Assembly (NCBI GenBank): GCA_052161605.1
Contig: CP197409.1
Length of the DNA: 64,000 bases
Reading direction: 5' to 3' (one strand)
From: JBKCUI01 sp052161605
GTDB taxonomy: Bacteria > Planctomycetota > Planctomycetia > Pirellulales > Pirellulaceae
Shown piece by piece: positions 1 through 7,560 of this stretch. The translations under genes and the position numbers were made by a program. Below the pieces are notes generated by a model, which was not told where the DNA came from, did no database searches, and saw only the letters and a program-made list of their open reading frames with translations. How positions within the stretch are numbered: the first letter of the stretch is position 1; each line of letters begins with the position of its first letter.

Positions 1-567
1 CTCGGAATGAAGCCTCCAAAGGATGCCAAGGTTCTATTCGATGGCTCCAGCGTGGACCAATGGGTGAATGGCAAGCTGGTTGATGGTAAGTACTTGGGCG
101 CAACCAATGTCTCCTCGAAACTAGCCCTCATGGATCACACATTGCATATCGAGTTTCGCACCCCCTTTATGCCTAAAGCTCGCGGGCAAGCTCGAGGTAA
201 CAGTGGCGTCTACATGCAAGGTCGCTATGAATTGCAAGTGCTTGATTCGTTTGGTCTAGAAGGAGCAGACAACGAATGCGGCGGGATTTATTCCATCAAG
301 AAGCCAAAGGTCAACATGTGCTTCCCTCCGTTAGTTTGGCAGACATACGACATCGATTTCAAAGCAGCTCGCTACGAGGATGATAAGAAGGTTGAAAACG
401 CCCGGGTGACAATCAAACATAACGGAGTAGTCATCCACGACAACCTCGAGTTACCACACGGAACTCCCGGCAACAAACCAGAAGGACCTGGACCGGAAGC
501 ATTGTTCTTACAGGATCACGGGGACCCTGTTGTCTTCCAAAACATTTGGGTCGTGACGCGCGACTGA
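1..567 (+). CDS. DUF1080 (3-keto-disaccharide hydrolase family) protein, 5' end cut
   Basis: The frame is open from the first base, so the N terminus lies outside the window and the ATG at base 7 is probably internal. About 186 residues remain. They match the DUF1080 family, a beta-sandwich fold very common in planctomycetes: LFDGSSVDQW near the front, then RGNSGVYMQGRYELQVLDS, the family hallmark. Known members hydrolyse 3-keto-disaccharides or glycosides, usually outside the cytoplasm. Any signal peptide is out of view and the substrate cannot be told. The next gene, 92 bases on and on the same strand, is another exported hydrolase. Confidence 0.9.
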   Translation, partial: LGMKPPKDAKVLFDGSSVDQWVNGKLVDGKYLGATNVSSKLALMDHTLHIEFRTPFMPKARGQARGNSGVYMQGRYELQVLDSFGLEGADNECGGIYSIKKPKVNMCFPPLVWQTYDIDFKAARYEDDKKVENARVTIKHNGVVIHDNLELPHGTPGNKPEGPGPEALFLQDHGDPVVFQNIWVVTRD

Positions 568-659
568 GCGAGTTCTTTTAAACGCCCTACTACCATCTCA
601 AAGTTTTCACGCATGGGTTAGTTGCCCATGCGTTCCTCCCATCCCACGGATACTTTACG

Positions 660-1418
660 ATGAAATCCCTCCTCATTGGTCTACTAACCGTCACGTCGTT
701 AGCTTTTGCGTTTCCCGGATCGCTTGGAGGCCAAGAGCAAAACGTTAAAGCCAGCTTGGCGATTCCATCTACCAACGAAGAGATGGAGGGGGTGGGGCCT
801 GTGCGACGTTACGAATGGTTCAAGAACCTTTGGAATCAGAAGCGAAACGGGTGGGCGACCCGCGTTGAATTAGATCAGGGAGCAATCGTTTTCTTCGGAG
901 ACTCGATTACTCAAGGCTGGGGAGATGATTTCCAGAACAGATTCCCTGGATTGAAGCTCGCCAACCGCGGAATCAGCGGCGACACAACACGTGGCATGCT
1001 TCACAGAATGGAGGAAGATGTGCTGTCGCTCCAACCCAAGGGAGTGGTCCTGCTAATGGGGACTAACGATTTGGAGGAAAAGGCGGAACCATCGATGGTT
1101 AGCGCGAACGTCGAGCTTATCATCAAGCGCATTCATGAAAAGAATCTCGAAACACCGATAGTTCTCTGTTTAGTTTTCCCAGCGTCAGAGAAGAAATCTC
1201 GTCCAGCAGACAAAATTCAAGCCATCAATGGCTTGCTCTCTGAGCTGGCGTCTAAGTCTAAAAACGTGATTCTCGTTGACACCTGGACTATATTCGCCAA
1301 CGAGACGGGTGATGCTAAGCCGGAAGAGTTCCCTGACCTGTTGCATCCGAACGAAGCCGGATACGCTAAGTGGGGAGAGTCGCTCCGTCCGGTTTTTCAA
1401 CAGTTGGGCTGGGAATAG
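660..1418 (+). CDS. Secreted SGNH/GDSL-type esterase
   Basis: This 252-residue protein begins with a clear signal peptide (MKSLLIGLLTVTSLAFAFPG). The SGNH blocks are all visible: FFGDSITQG with the nucleophile Ser, NRGISGDTT with the oxyanion Gly, MGTNDL with the Asn, and DLLHPNEAGY carrying the catalytic Asp and His. This layout resembles the platelet-activating-factor acetylhydrolase IB subgroup, which in planctomycetes often deacetylates carbohydrates or lipids. It probably acts in the periplasm or outside the cell. The substrate is not known. It follows the DUF1080 gene and may be co-transcribed with it. It faces the glnB-like gene tail to tail. Confidence 0.9.
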   Translation: MKSLLIGLLTVTSLAFAFPGSLGGQEQNVKASLAIPSTNEEMEGVGPVRRYEWFKNLWNQKRNGWATRVELDQGAIVFFGDSITQGWGDDFQNRFPGLKLANRGISGDTTRGMLHRMEEDVLSLQPKGVVLLMGTNDLEEKAEPSMVSANVELIIKRIHEKNLETPIVLCLVFPASEKKSRPADKIQAINGLLSELASKSKNVILVDTWTIFANETGDAKPEEFPDLLHPNEAGYAKWGESLRPVFQQLGWE

Positions 1419-1440
1419 ATCTGGGTAATGGGAATAGATC
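1410..1440. repeat. 12-bp direct repeat at the esterase stop codon
   Basis: TGGGAATAGATC occurs at 1410-1421 and again at 1429-1440. The first copy contains the TAG stop of the esterase gene. It looks like a small local duplication of the gene end in the gap between convergent genes. Confidence 0.6.
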
Positions 1441-1464
1441 AGAGTGAGACGTGTTTCCTGCGGA

Positions 1465-1812
1465 CTAGATTGCGTCTGGTCCGCGTTCCCCTGTTCTGAT
1501 TCTTATGCATTCGTCCATCGGCACAACAAAGATTTTCCCGTCACCAATTTGTCCCTTCTCCCCATCTCGAGCACCTTTGAGAATGGCGTTAACGGTCGGT
1601 TCGACGAATTCATCGTTGACTGCGATTTGAAGCTGCACTTTTCGCACCAAGTTGGTGGACATGTCTTGACTGCGAAAAGCTGATTTTTGTCCCCGCTGCC
1701 TTCCGAATCCGAGGCAATCAAGAACCGTAAGCCGAAAAACTTCGACCTCAGTAAGAGCTTCTTTGACCTCTTCAAGCTTGGCGGGTTGGATGATGGCGAT
1801 GACTAGTTTCAC
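1465..1812 (-). CDS. glnB: P-II family signalling protein with non-canonical T-loop
   Basis: The protein has 115 residues and a GTG start. P-II landmarks are plain: KLEEVKEAL, GFGRQRG with Gln39, Lys58, IGDGKIFV (B-loop) and the RIRTGERGPDAI end. P-II trimers bind ATP/ADP and 2-oxoglutarate and regulate transporters and enzymes of nitrogen and carbon metabolism. Two things are odd. The T-loop reads FRSQDMSTNL, so the residue at position 51, the Tyr uridylylated in enterobacteria, is Met. The B-loop has about three extra residues (DGEKGQIGDGK). No amtB, glnA or glnD is nearby. Instead it lies 45 bases downstream of a GYF_2 gene and ftr on the same strand. The family call is firm; the partner is unknown. 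Confidence 0.9.
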   Translation of the reverse strand: MKLVIAIIQPAKLEEVKEALTEVEVFRLTVLDCLGFGRQRGQKSAFRSQDMSTNLVRKVQLQIAVNDEFVEPTVNAILKGARDGEKGQIGDGKIFVVPMDECIRIRTGERGPDAI

Positions 1813-1857
1813 AGTTTTTTCCGAATGGAGTTGAGTGCGAGCATGCTTGCTGTATTC

Positions 1858-2433
1858 TCATGAAACGATGGCGGCAATCAACCCGAACACCAATAAAATT
1901 AAGGTGAATAACAAATTTGAGACTCCCAAAATCAGACCGATCCAGACAGCGGGCTTATTGTCGCTGGAGACTTCGCCCCGATGGATCCGCCCCAACTCTC
2001 CTACTCCTAGGTAAATAGCAATCACGGCGCAAACAGGTGCTCCCAAAATCGAAAGACAGAGTATCCAGGAACCGACTCCGAGAATAAGGATGGTGGTGGC
2101 TCGACTCTGTGTGACTAAAGTCGATTGGTTAGCCGCCACATCTACACGTCCTATCTGATCTCCAAAAACGTTAACGCTGGAAAAGCGTGGCAGACTCGAA
2201 GATTGCGGGTTCGCTGATGATATAGTTTCTTTCCACATCTTGAAGTCGGTGTAAAGTGAACCAGTCTGGCTTCGAACCTTACAAGTTTCGTTAACCCTGC
2301 CCTGGGATTCCCAAGCAAGGATGGTTGCTCTATCCGCAGGACCGAACTCTTGGCCGTTGGGGATTCGAACGAAAAAACGTTCTGATTCAGGTGCGGGATC
2401 ACCTGTAGTGGGCTGGTTGGCGGACGTCGTCAC
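1858..2433 (-). CDS. GYF_2 domain membrane protein
   Basis: In 191 residues the N-terminal part carries a GYF_2-type domain: FFVRIPNGQEFGPADRATIL, then WESQGRVNETCKVRSQTG and a conserved Trp. The C-terminal half has two or three hydrophobic segments (ILILGVGSWILCLSILGAPV, then VWIGLILGVSNLLFTLILLV), as in DUF4190-like membrane proteins. GYF_2 domains are thought to bind proline-rich peptides. Its start overlaps the stop of ftr by four bases (ATGA), so the two are translationally coupled. It may tether or sense a partner at the membrane. No specific function can be given. Confidence 0.8.
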   Translation of the reverse strand: MTTSANQPTTGDPAPESERFFVRIPNGQEFGPADRATILAWESQGRVNETCKVRSQTGSLYTDFKMWKETISSANPQSSSLPRFSSVNVFGDQIGRVDVAANQSTLVTQSRATTILILGVGSWILCLSILGAPVCAVIAIYLGVGELGRIHRGEVSSDNKPAVWIGLILGVSNLLFTLILLVFGLIAAIVS

Positions 2434-3389
2434 TCTTGTGCCGTTTGGTGCAAGTGAGGATGAAGATAAATAAACGATTTGCCCAACCGGCCTCCGTAGT
2501 TACCAGCGCTGATGCTGTGTATGCCTTCAACTTGAAGTGCCGCATCGATAGATGCATACGTCGCCGAAGCAACTTGCTCCAGTGTGGAACCGTTAATGAT
2601 AATCTCCATGATGGAAAGAACGCCGTCGGGCACCAAAGAGCGTTCGCCAAGTTTGCTTTTAAGAGTGGGGCAATACTCCGCAAAGGTACTTGCAATCAGG
2701 AATTTATAACTGCTGCCTGCCTTGCTGGCGCTCGCCGCTACGCCCCCTGGAAATGTCGTGATCACACCTGGGTGCTTGTCTGCGGCTTCTGCTGCCCGCT
2801 CCGCAGCCAAGATCGCGGCATCCTCGGTAAACCCAAGAAACCATAGATTGCCTCCCATGATTCCATCGGTGTAACCAAAGCGTCTGCTAAGAAAAAACTC
2901 TCCTCCAAGGGTTGGGATTGTCCAGCCTCTTTGGTCAAACTGTACTGTTCGACGCTGATGACCATCCCCAAAGAAGGCGATCTTTCGACCGAGTTTAAAG
3001 TAAGGATCGGTATCCAGAGCGTTGAAGCACCGAGTGGTTGGACAAGTCAACACGTTTTGGCTGAGCCTCGCGAGCATGACGCGCTCAAGGTGTTCTACTC
3101 GATCTTTGCGAAATCGGGGGACGTGGAACTGCAGATAGGCTCCGATCCTGCCGTCGGGAGTCTCCTGTCCAGGAGACTTTCCGTCGATTATTTGTTCAAT
3201 GCCAGCTTCGCAATCACAGAGGATGGTACTGCTAGCATGACCGGTTGCTGCTTGGCAAGCAGCGAGAAGCCACTTTTCATCTCGAGCCGTTACGAGCACA
3301 CGTCCATACAAGCTTCGGAAAGCTTCTGCATAGGTATCGACGACTAGGGATTTCCAGTTGGGGTTATCCAACCATGGTTTCTGTGTCAT
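2430..3389 (-). CDS. ftr: Formylmethanofuran:tetrahydromethanopterin formyltransferase
   Basis: Ftr (FhcD) moves a formyl group between methanofuran and tetrahydromethanopterin in the C1 pathway of methanogens, methylotrophs and some planctomycetes. The 319-residue protein follows the archaeal family from end to end: DTYAEAF near the front, ILCDCEAGIE, ETPDGRIG, LTCPTTRCFNALD, FFGDG, GITDG-like GYTDGIMGGN, TTFPGGVAASASKAGSSYKF, and the diagnostic end SISAGNYGGRLGK. Archaeal enzymes have about 297 residues, so this is full length with a slightly longer N terminus. The other fhc subunits (A, B, C), mch and mtd are not in this window, so ftr is unlinked from them. It is co-directional with GYF_2 and P-II genes. 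Confidence 0.92.
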   Translation of the reverse strand: MTQKPWLDNPNWKSLVVDTYAEAFRSLYGRVLVTARDEKWLLAACQAATGHASSTILCDCEAGIEQIIDGKSPGQETPDGRIGAYLQFHVPRFRKDRVEHLERVMLARLSQNVLTCPTTRCFNALDTDPYFKLGRKIAFFGDGHQRRTVQFDQRGWTIPTLGGEFFLSRRFGYTDGIMGGNLWFLGFTEDAAILAAERAAEAADKHPGVITTFPGGVAASASKAGSSYKFLIASTFAEYCPTLKSKLGERSLVPDGVLSIMEIIINGSTLEQVASATYASIDAALQVEGIHSISAGNYGGRLGKSFIYLHPHLHQTAQE

Positions 3390-3599
3390 GAAAATTGATC
3401 ATTACGCGAAAAGGTAATTGAATTCTATCCTGCAGATTGTAGCGAAAATCCACGCATCACTCGAGGCACGTTCAATGGATTCAGCCTGCGTCAGAGAACG
3501 ATCCCGAAAAACATCGATTGCAGTTATCGAAAACGCCAATTCCGTGACTGCCGCGCGACAGCCGAAGTACTCAAGCGAGAAGCATGTTCGTATGCAGCG

Positions 3600-4889
3600 C
3601 TAAATAGAGGGATAGCCTAGCAAATTTCTTATATAGTTGGCGAATAGCTCCATCCTATCCGGAGCGTCTGGACCAATCACAATTGGTCCTTGAGCCGGCG
3701 AAGTGATCACACCGTGGCTTCCCTTCACCAGTGTGGCATCGAGAGGAATGACATCCATTTTGTAGCGAAAGCCGAGCTTCTTTTGCGCGAGCCTACCCAT
3801 GGCTCTTAATTTGGAGGTCATGAATAGTTCGACCGGATCGTAACCAGGCTTGCGGTGGATATCAACCGTTCTTGCAAAGTCTGGTGCTGCTCTGTCATCT
3901 AACCAATAGTAGTAGCAGAACCAACTGTCCGGCTTGGCGAGTGCGATAAGCTCTCCGGAGCGTCTGTGCCCCAAATCAATCTCAGAGGGATCCACGACGC
4001 GATCGACTCCCTCGGTTCGTTCCAATAGATTCCGAACGTGAGCAACATCCGAATTTGCTCGAACGTAAACATGTGCAACTTGGTGGTCCACCACGGCAAA
4101 CGCTTTGGAATCACCTGCCATAAGCATTTCACCGAAAGGGCCGTTTCGAACGTCGAGCCAGCCCTCCTGCCGAAGAACTCGGTTCAGGTAAATCGGGCGA
4201 CTGACTGGCACCAAACCATATTCCGACACTACAACCGGGGTCGTGCCAACCTCTCCGCAGGCATCGATGATTCTCTTCGCACAGCGATCAACTTCCTCGA
4301 CTCGCTTGTGATCAGGTACGGTAAGTCGTTGAAAGTCGTAGTCCAAATGTGGTAGGTAGACTAAGGTCAGGGGCGGCTTGTTCTTTCGCAAGACGAGCGA
4401 GGCCGCCTTGGAGATCCATTCGGAACAGGGCAAACCAGCGTTGGGTCCCCAGAAAGTGAAAAAGGGAAAGGCTCCTAACTCGTCAGTCAGATTGCAATCG
4501 GTTCGATCGATGATGTCAAAGACCTTTGACCCATCGCATCCGTAATGCGGTTTAGGGGTGACACTCCAGCGGGCACCGGAATGCTGATTGAACCACCAAA
4601 AGATTTTGGCTGTTTCTATCCCATCGTAAAGAATCGATTGACTATCAATAAGATTTCGTGACTGCTGCCAAAATCGAATTTCGGCGGTTTCGCGAAAATA
4701 CCAACCGTTAGCGACAATTCCATGACCGCTAGGAGGTACTCCGGTAAGGAGTGTGGCTTGCGAGGTGCAGGTCACGGCGGGTATGGGGGGCGTCCAAGGA
4801 GTCGCCGTCCCGAGCGAGGCAATGCTGGGGGCATGCCGTAATAGCTCCGGCGTTAGCCCCACTACATTAATGACGCAGACTGATTTCAT
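3600..4889 (-). CDS. Alkaline phosphatase superfamily (nucleotide pyrophosphatase-like) protein
   Basis: This 429-residue protein belongs to the type I phosphodiesterase/nucleotide pyrophosphatase group. Visible marks are the nucleophile region AVTCTSQATLLTGVPPSGHG, a metal-site-like VYLPHLDYDFQR, VVSEYGLVPV in place of the usual D-H pair, and a late His in GSHGVITSPAQGP. No signal peptide is seen, so it may be cytoplasmic. Its start overlaps the stop of the tyrosine-kinase gene by four bases, suggesting a role tied to exopolysaccharide or cell-envelope work. Relatives in planctomycetes are annotated only as alkaline phosphatase family proteins. The substrate is unknown. Confidence 0.85.
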   Translation of the reverse strand: MKSVCVINVVGLTPELLRHAPSIASLGTATPWTPPIPAVTCTSQATLLTGVPPSGHGIVANGWYFRETAEIRFWQQSRNLIDSQSILYDGIETAKIFWWFNQHSGARWSVTPKPHYGCDGSKVFDIIDRTDCNLTDELGAFPFFTFWGPNAGLPCSEWISKAASLVLRKNKPPLTLVYLPHLDYDFQRLTVPDHKRVEEVDRCAKRIIDACGEVGTTPVVVSEYGLVPVSRPIYLNRVLRQEGWLDVRNGPFGEMLMAGDSKAFAVVDHQVAHVYVRANSDVAHVRNLLERTEGVDRVVDPSEIDLGHRRSGELIALAKPDSWFCYYYWLDDRAAPDFARTVDIHRKPGYDPVELFMTSKLRAMGRLAQKKLGFRYKMDVIPLDATLVKGSHGVITSPAQGPIVIGPDAPDRMELFANYIRNLLGYPSI

Positions 4890-7336
4890 TCAGCCGTATT
4901 TGCCGCCGCTTTCCCGGATCTAGCACCCTTCTTGGGGGAATCGTCGGTGTAGTAGTCTCGTCCCACCATCGTGCCACCGTAATACCCCCCATATTGATAG
5001 GTACCTCCGTAGCCATATCCACCGTAACCGGACTTCCCGTACCCTTTACCACCGTAACCGTTATAGGAATCGTAGCGGTATCCCCCGTAGCCATATCCAT
5101 TTGCCCCAACGCCAACTCCATTAACCACCACGCCAATCATATTGGCATTCATCGCATGAAGCATTTGCGATGCTCTAATCGCGATTGGCTTTAGGTTTCG
5201 TCTCAGCCGAACGGTCAGAATCACTCCATCGGAAACCGAAGCCACCGTTGCCGGATCGCTTACAACCAAGACGGGGGGAGTATCCAGAATAACAAAGTCA
5301 TATCTCTCTCTTAGCTGTGAAATCGCATCTTGAAATCTCTCGCTTGAGAGGAGTTCAGCGGGATTTCCAGGCCTGCGTCCGCAGGTAAGGATATCAAGGT
5401 TTTCCACGCTCGATTTCTGAATTGCGTCTTCCAACGTCGCCTTTTCGTTGATGACTTGGACCAGTCCGGTATCCGAAGGGACACCAAAAATCTTCGCTAC
5501 CCGCGGTCTTCTAAAGTCGCAGTCGACTAGACATACACGTCTGCCAGATTGCGCAATGGATACGGAAAGATTAGAAGAAATTGTTGACTTCCCGTCCCCT
5601 GGAACTGGGCTGGTCACTTGAATAACCTTGACGCCTGTTTGTTGATGATTGAAGAACAATGCAGTCCGCGTTCCGCGAATCGCTTCCGCAACTGCTGATT
5701 TCGGTTTATGAACTGTAACAACAGAAATATCAATGTTCGCATCAACACGTTTTCCACCCGAAAAGCTCGCAAGTGGTAGGTGCCCAACGATCGGCATTCC
5801 CAAATCGCTTGCAATCTCGTTTGGACCTCGATACGATCGGTCTGCAAGTTCTAGCAAATAGGCTAGGCCCAAAAATGCAGCAAATCCCAAAAACCCGGCA
5901 ATTCCTAAGTATCTTAGTAGATTAGGTCCGACGAATGCCCCTATTGACGATTGCTCCAAGACTCGAACGGTTTTCTGATTGTAGTCCGTGGCAGCCAAAA
6001 GTTTATTTACAGCATTTGTAATTTCGTTGCTGGTCTTTCCCAAAGCTTCGAGACTAGCTTGACTCTCGAAGAACGCTGCAATGGATTTAGAGTTTTCTTC
6101 GACCCTCTTCCGGATTTGTTCAATTTCCTCGACATATTTCGCTCGCTCGCGACTTAGCTTCTTTACTCCTTCTTGTAGTGCAACTTTGCTAGTATTCAAC
6201 TGCATTTCTACACTAGGAAGCGCGTCGGCAGCGTCTTCCCCCATCATTGTCTTGTAGGACTCAGATAATTCGAGCAGGTCATTTTTTCTGTTCTCCAAAT
6301 CTTCTTCAAGAAGCTTTAGTCTTTGGCGGATGCCTTTGACGGTCGGGTGCTCTTCTCCTAGTCTGTCTAACTCTAATTTGAGTTCCCTTCGTACAGGTGC
6401 TACTTCATTTTGATCAAATGTGAGGATGGCGTTGCGAAGTAACCTTAACTCTTCGTAGCCGAGCTTAGAGTTCGCGGATTCTTGAAGCCGTTCTAAGTTT
6501 TCCGTAGAACTGGAAGCAATCAGCCGAAGTATTGACTCGGAGGACCGGCCCTCGGCCTGAGCCTCCGCTATCTGGTCGAGCAAAGAGACTACGCTGTTCT
6601 TACGAAGATCCAAGTCAACGATAGCTTTCTCCAACGTAAGCAGTTTCTCGGCAAGTGGATCTCTCGGGCGTCCCTCAATCCACCTTAGACCGTCGTTTCT
6701 CATCAACAATTCGGTGTTTCTCTGAAGCTCTTCTTTGCGATTTTCGTACTGTTCGTCGTACTTTTTCAGAGCAGCAATGGCATCGGTGGAGGATGTATCC
6801 AACTTTTCTGAAACATACTCTCGATACCCATCAACAACAGCCTCTAAAGCTTTGCCGGAAAGTTCGGCATCATCAGAAGTGACACTTACCAAAATCACAT
6901 TGGTATCGGCATCCTTGCTCGCAAGCTTTGCGACAAGTACCCGCTCCTCTTTGAGCCATTCGAGAATAGCCGGGGTGGTAAGGTTGGCCAGCTTTGGATG
7001 GTTGTCGAGTCCCCCTCGCCGAATGGCTTTTTCCAGAACTCGTGTACTCCGAATCACCAATAGTTCGTCCGAAATTGTCTTCGGAGCCACATAGACACCT
7101 CCAGCCTCGATGGGTAATTGCCTCATACCCGGAGACTCGACGTTCAATAACGCATAAGCCTCGTACTGTGGCGGCCGTTGATTATAAACCAGGAAGCCGA
7201 TCGTTAGTCCAATTGCTCCTCCAAGGATTGGAAGCCACTTCCATCGCCAAAGTAATCCGAATAAATCAACACCCGGATTCTGAGCGTTTTGATTTTGCTG
7301 CGAAAGAGAATCAGCGGTGACTTGGTTTGGTTCCAT
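4886..7336 (-). CDS. Wzz/BY-kinase: polysaccharide chain-length and tyrosine autokinase
   Basis: This is a fused co-polymerase and bacterial tyrosine kinase of 816 residues. A first membrane helix lies near residues 33-51, then a Wzz domain and long coiled coil (about 150-450), a second helix near 470-495, and a CpsD/CapB-like kinase. The kinase shows Walker A SPVPGDGKSTISSN (about 575-585), Walker A' CLVDCDFRRPRV and Walker B FVILDTPPVLVVSD (about 682). The tail (about 742-792) is packed with Gly and Tyr (GYGYGGYRYDS and many more), a large version of the tyrosine cluster such kinases autophosphorylate. It should control exopolysaccharide assembly at the inner membrane. No wza or glycosyltransferase genes are adjacent; only the phosphodiesterase gene overlaps it. 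Confidence 0.92.
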   Translation of the reverse strand: MEPNQVTADSLSQQNQNAQNPGVDLFGLLWRWKWLPILGGAIGLTIGFLVYNQRPPQYEAYALLNVESPGMRQLPIEAGGVYVAPKTISDELLVIRSTRVLEKAIRRGGLDNHPKLANLTTPAILEWLKEERVLVAKLASKDADTNVILVSVTSDDAELSGKALEAVVDGYREYVSEKLDTSSTDAIAALKKYDEQYENRKEELQRNTELLMRNDGLRWIEGRPRDPLAEKLLTLEKAIVDLDLRKNSVVSLLDQIAEAQAEGRSSESILRLIASSSTENLERLQESANSKLGYEELRLLRNAILTFDQNEVAPVRRELKLELDRLGEEHPTVKGIRQRLKLLEEDLENRKNDLLELSESYKTMMGEDAADALPSVEMQLNTSKVALQEGVKKLSRERAKYVEEIEQIRKRVEENSKSIAAFFESQASLEALGKTSNEITNAVNKLLAATDYNQKTVRVLEQSSIGAFVGPNLLRYLGIAGFLGFAAFLGLAYLLELADRSYRGPNEIASDLGMPIVGHLPLASFSGGKRVDANIDISVVTVHKPKSAVAEAIRGTRTALFFNHQQTGVKVIQVTSPVPGDGKSTISSNLSVSIAQSGRRVCLVDCDFRRPRVAKIFGVPSDTGLVQVINEKATLEDAIQKSSVENLDILTCGRRPGNPAELLSSERFQDAISQLRERYDFVILDTPPVLVVSDPATVASVSDGVILTVRLRRNLKPIAIRASQMLHAMNANMIGVVVNGVGVGANGYGYGGYRYDSYNGYGGKGYGKSGYGGYGYGGTYQYGGYYGGTMVGRDYYTDDSPKKGARSGKAAANTAE

Positions 7337-7560
7337 ATTGCCTTCAGAAGCAAAAGAGCAGGTTTCTTATGGTTTGCGAAGCAATGCGTCGCAGTCATCA
7401 TTCTACGCGAACGATTTCAGCAATCCAGTAAAACGATTACCTACCTTAAGCAATTATTCCTACAAACAAAGAAAAGATCGAACAATTTCGATTAGATCAA
7501 TCGATCGGATTTCCTGGATTATGAGGGGTAGTCTGAGGACAAGGTTCCAGTACAAGACCT

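Noticed and set aside
1503..1775. Possible frameshift in the P-II gene because a second long minus-strand frame overlaps it
   Set aside because: The P-II frame is intact from GTG to the RIRTGE end with all other landmarks; the other frame shows no family features.
3418..3603. 61-codon plus-strand frame between ftr and the phosphodiesterase gene
   Set aside because: No start signal, no domain, and composition suggests chance; it fills a 210-base intergenic gap.
4867..5136. Minus-strand frame of 89 codons rich in Met, Thr and Gly
   Set aside because: It is an alternative-frame reading of the repetitive Gly-Tyr tail of the tyrosine kinase.
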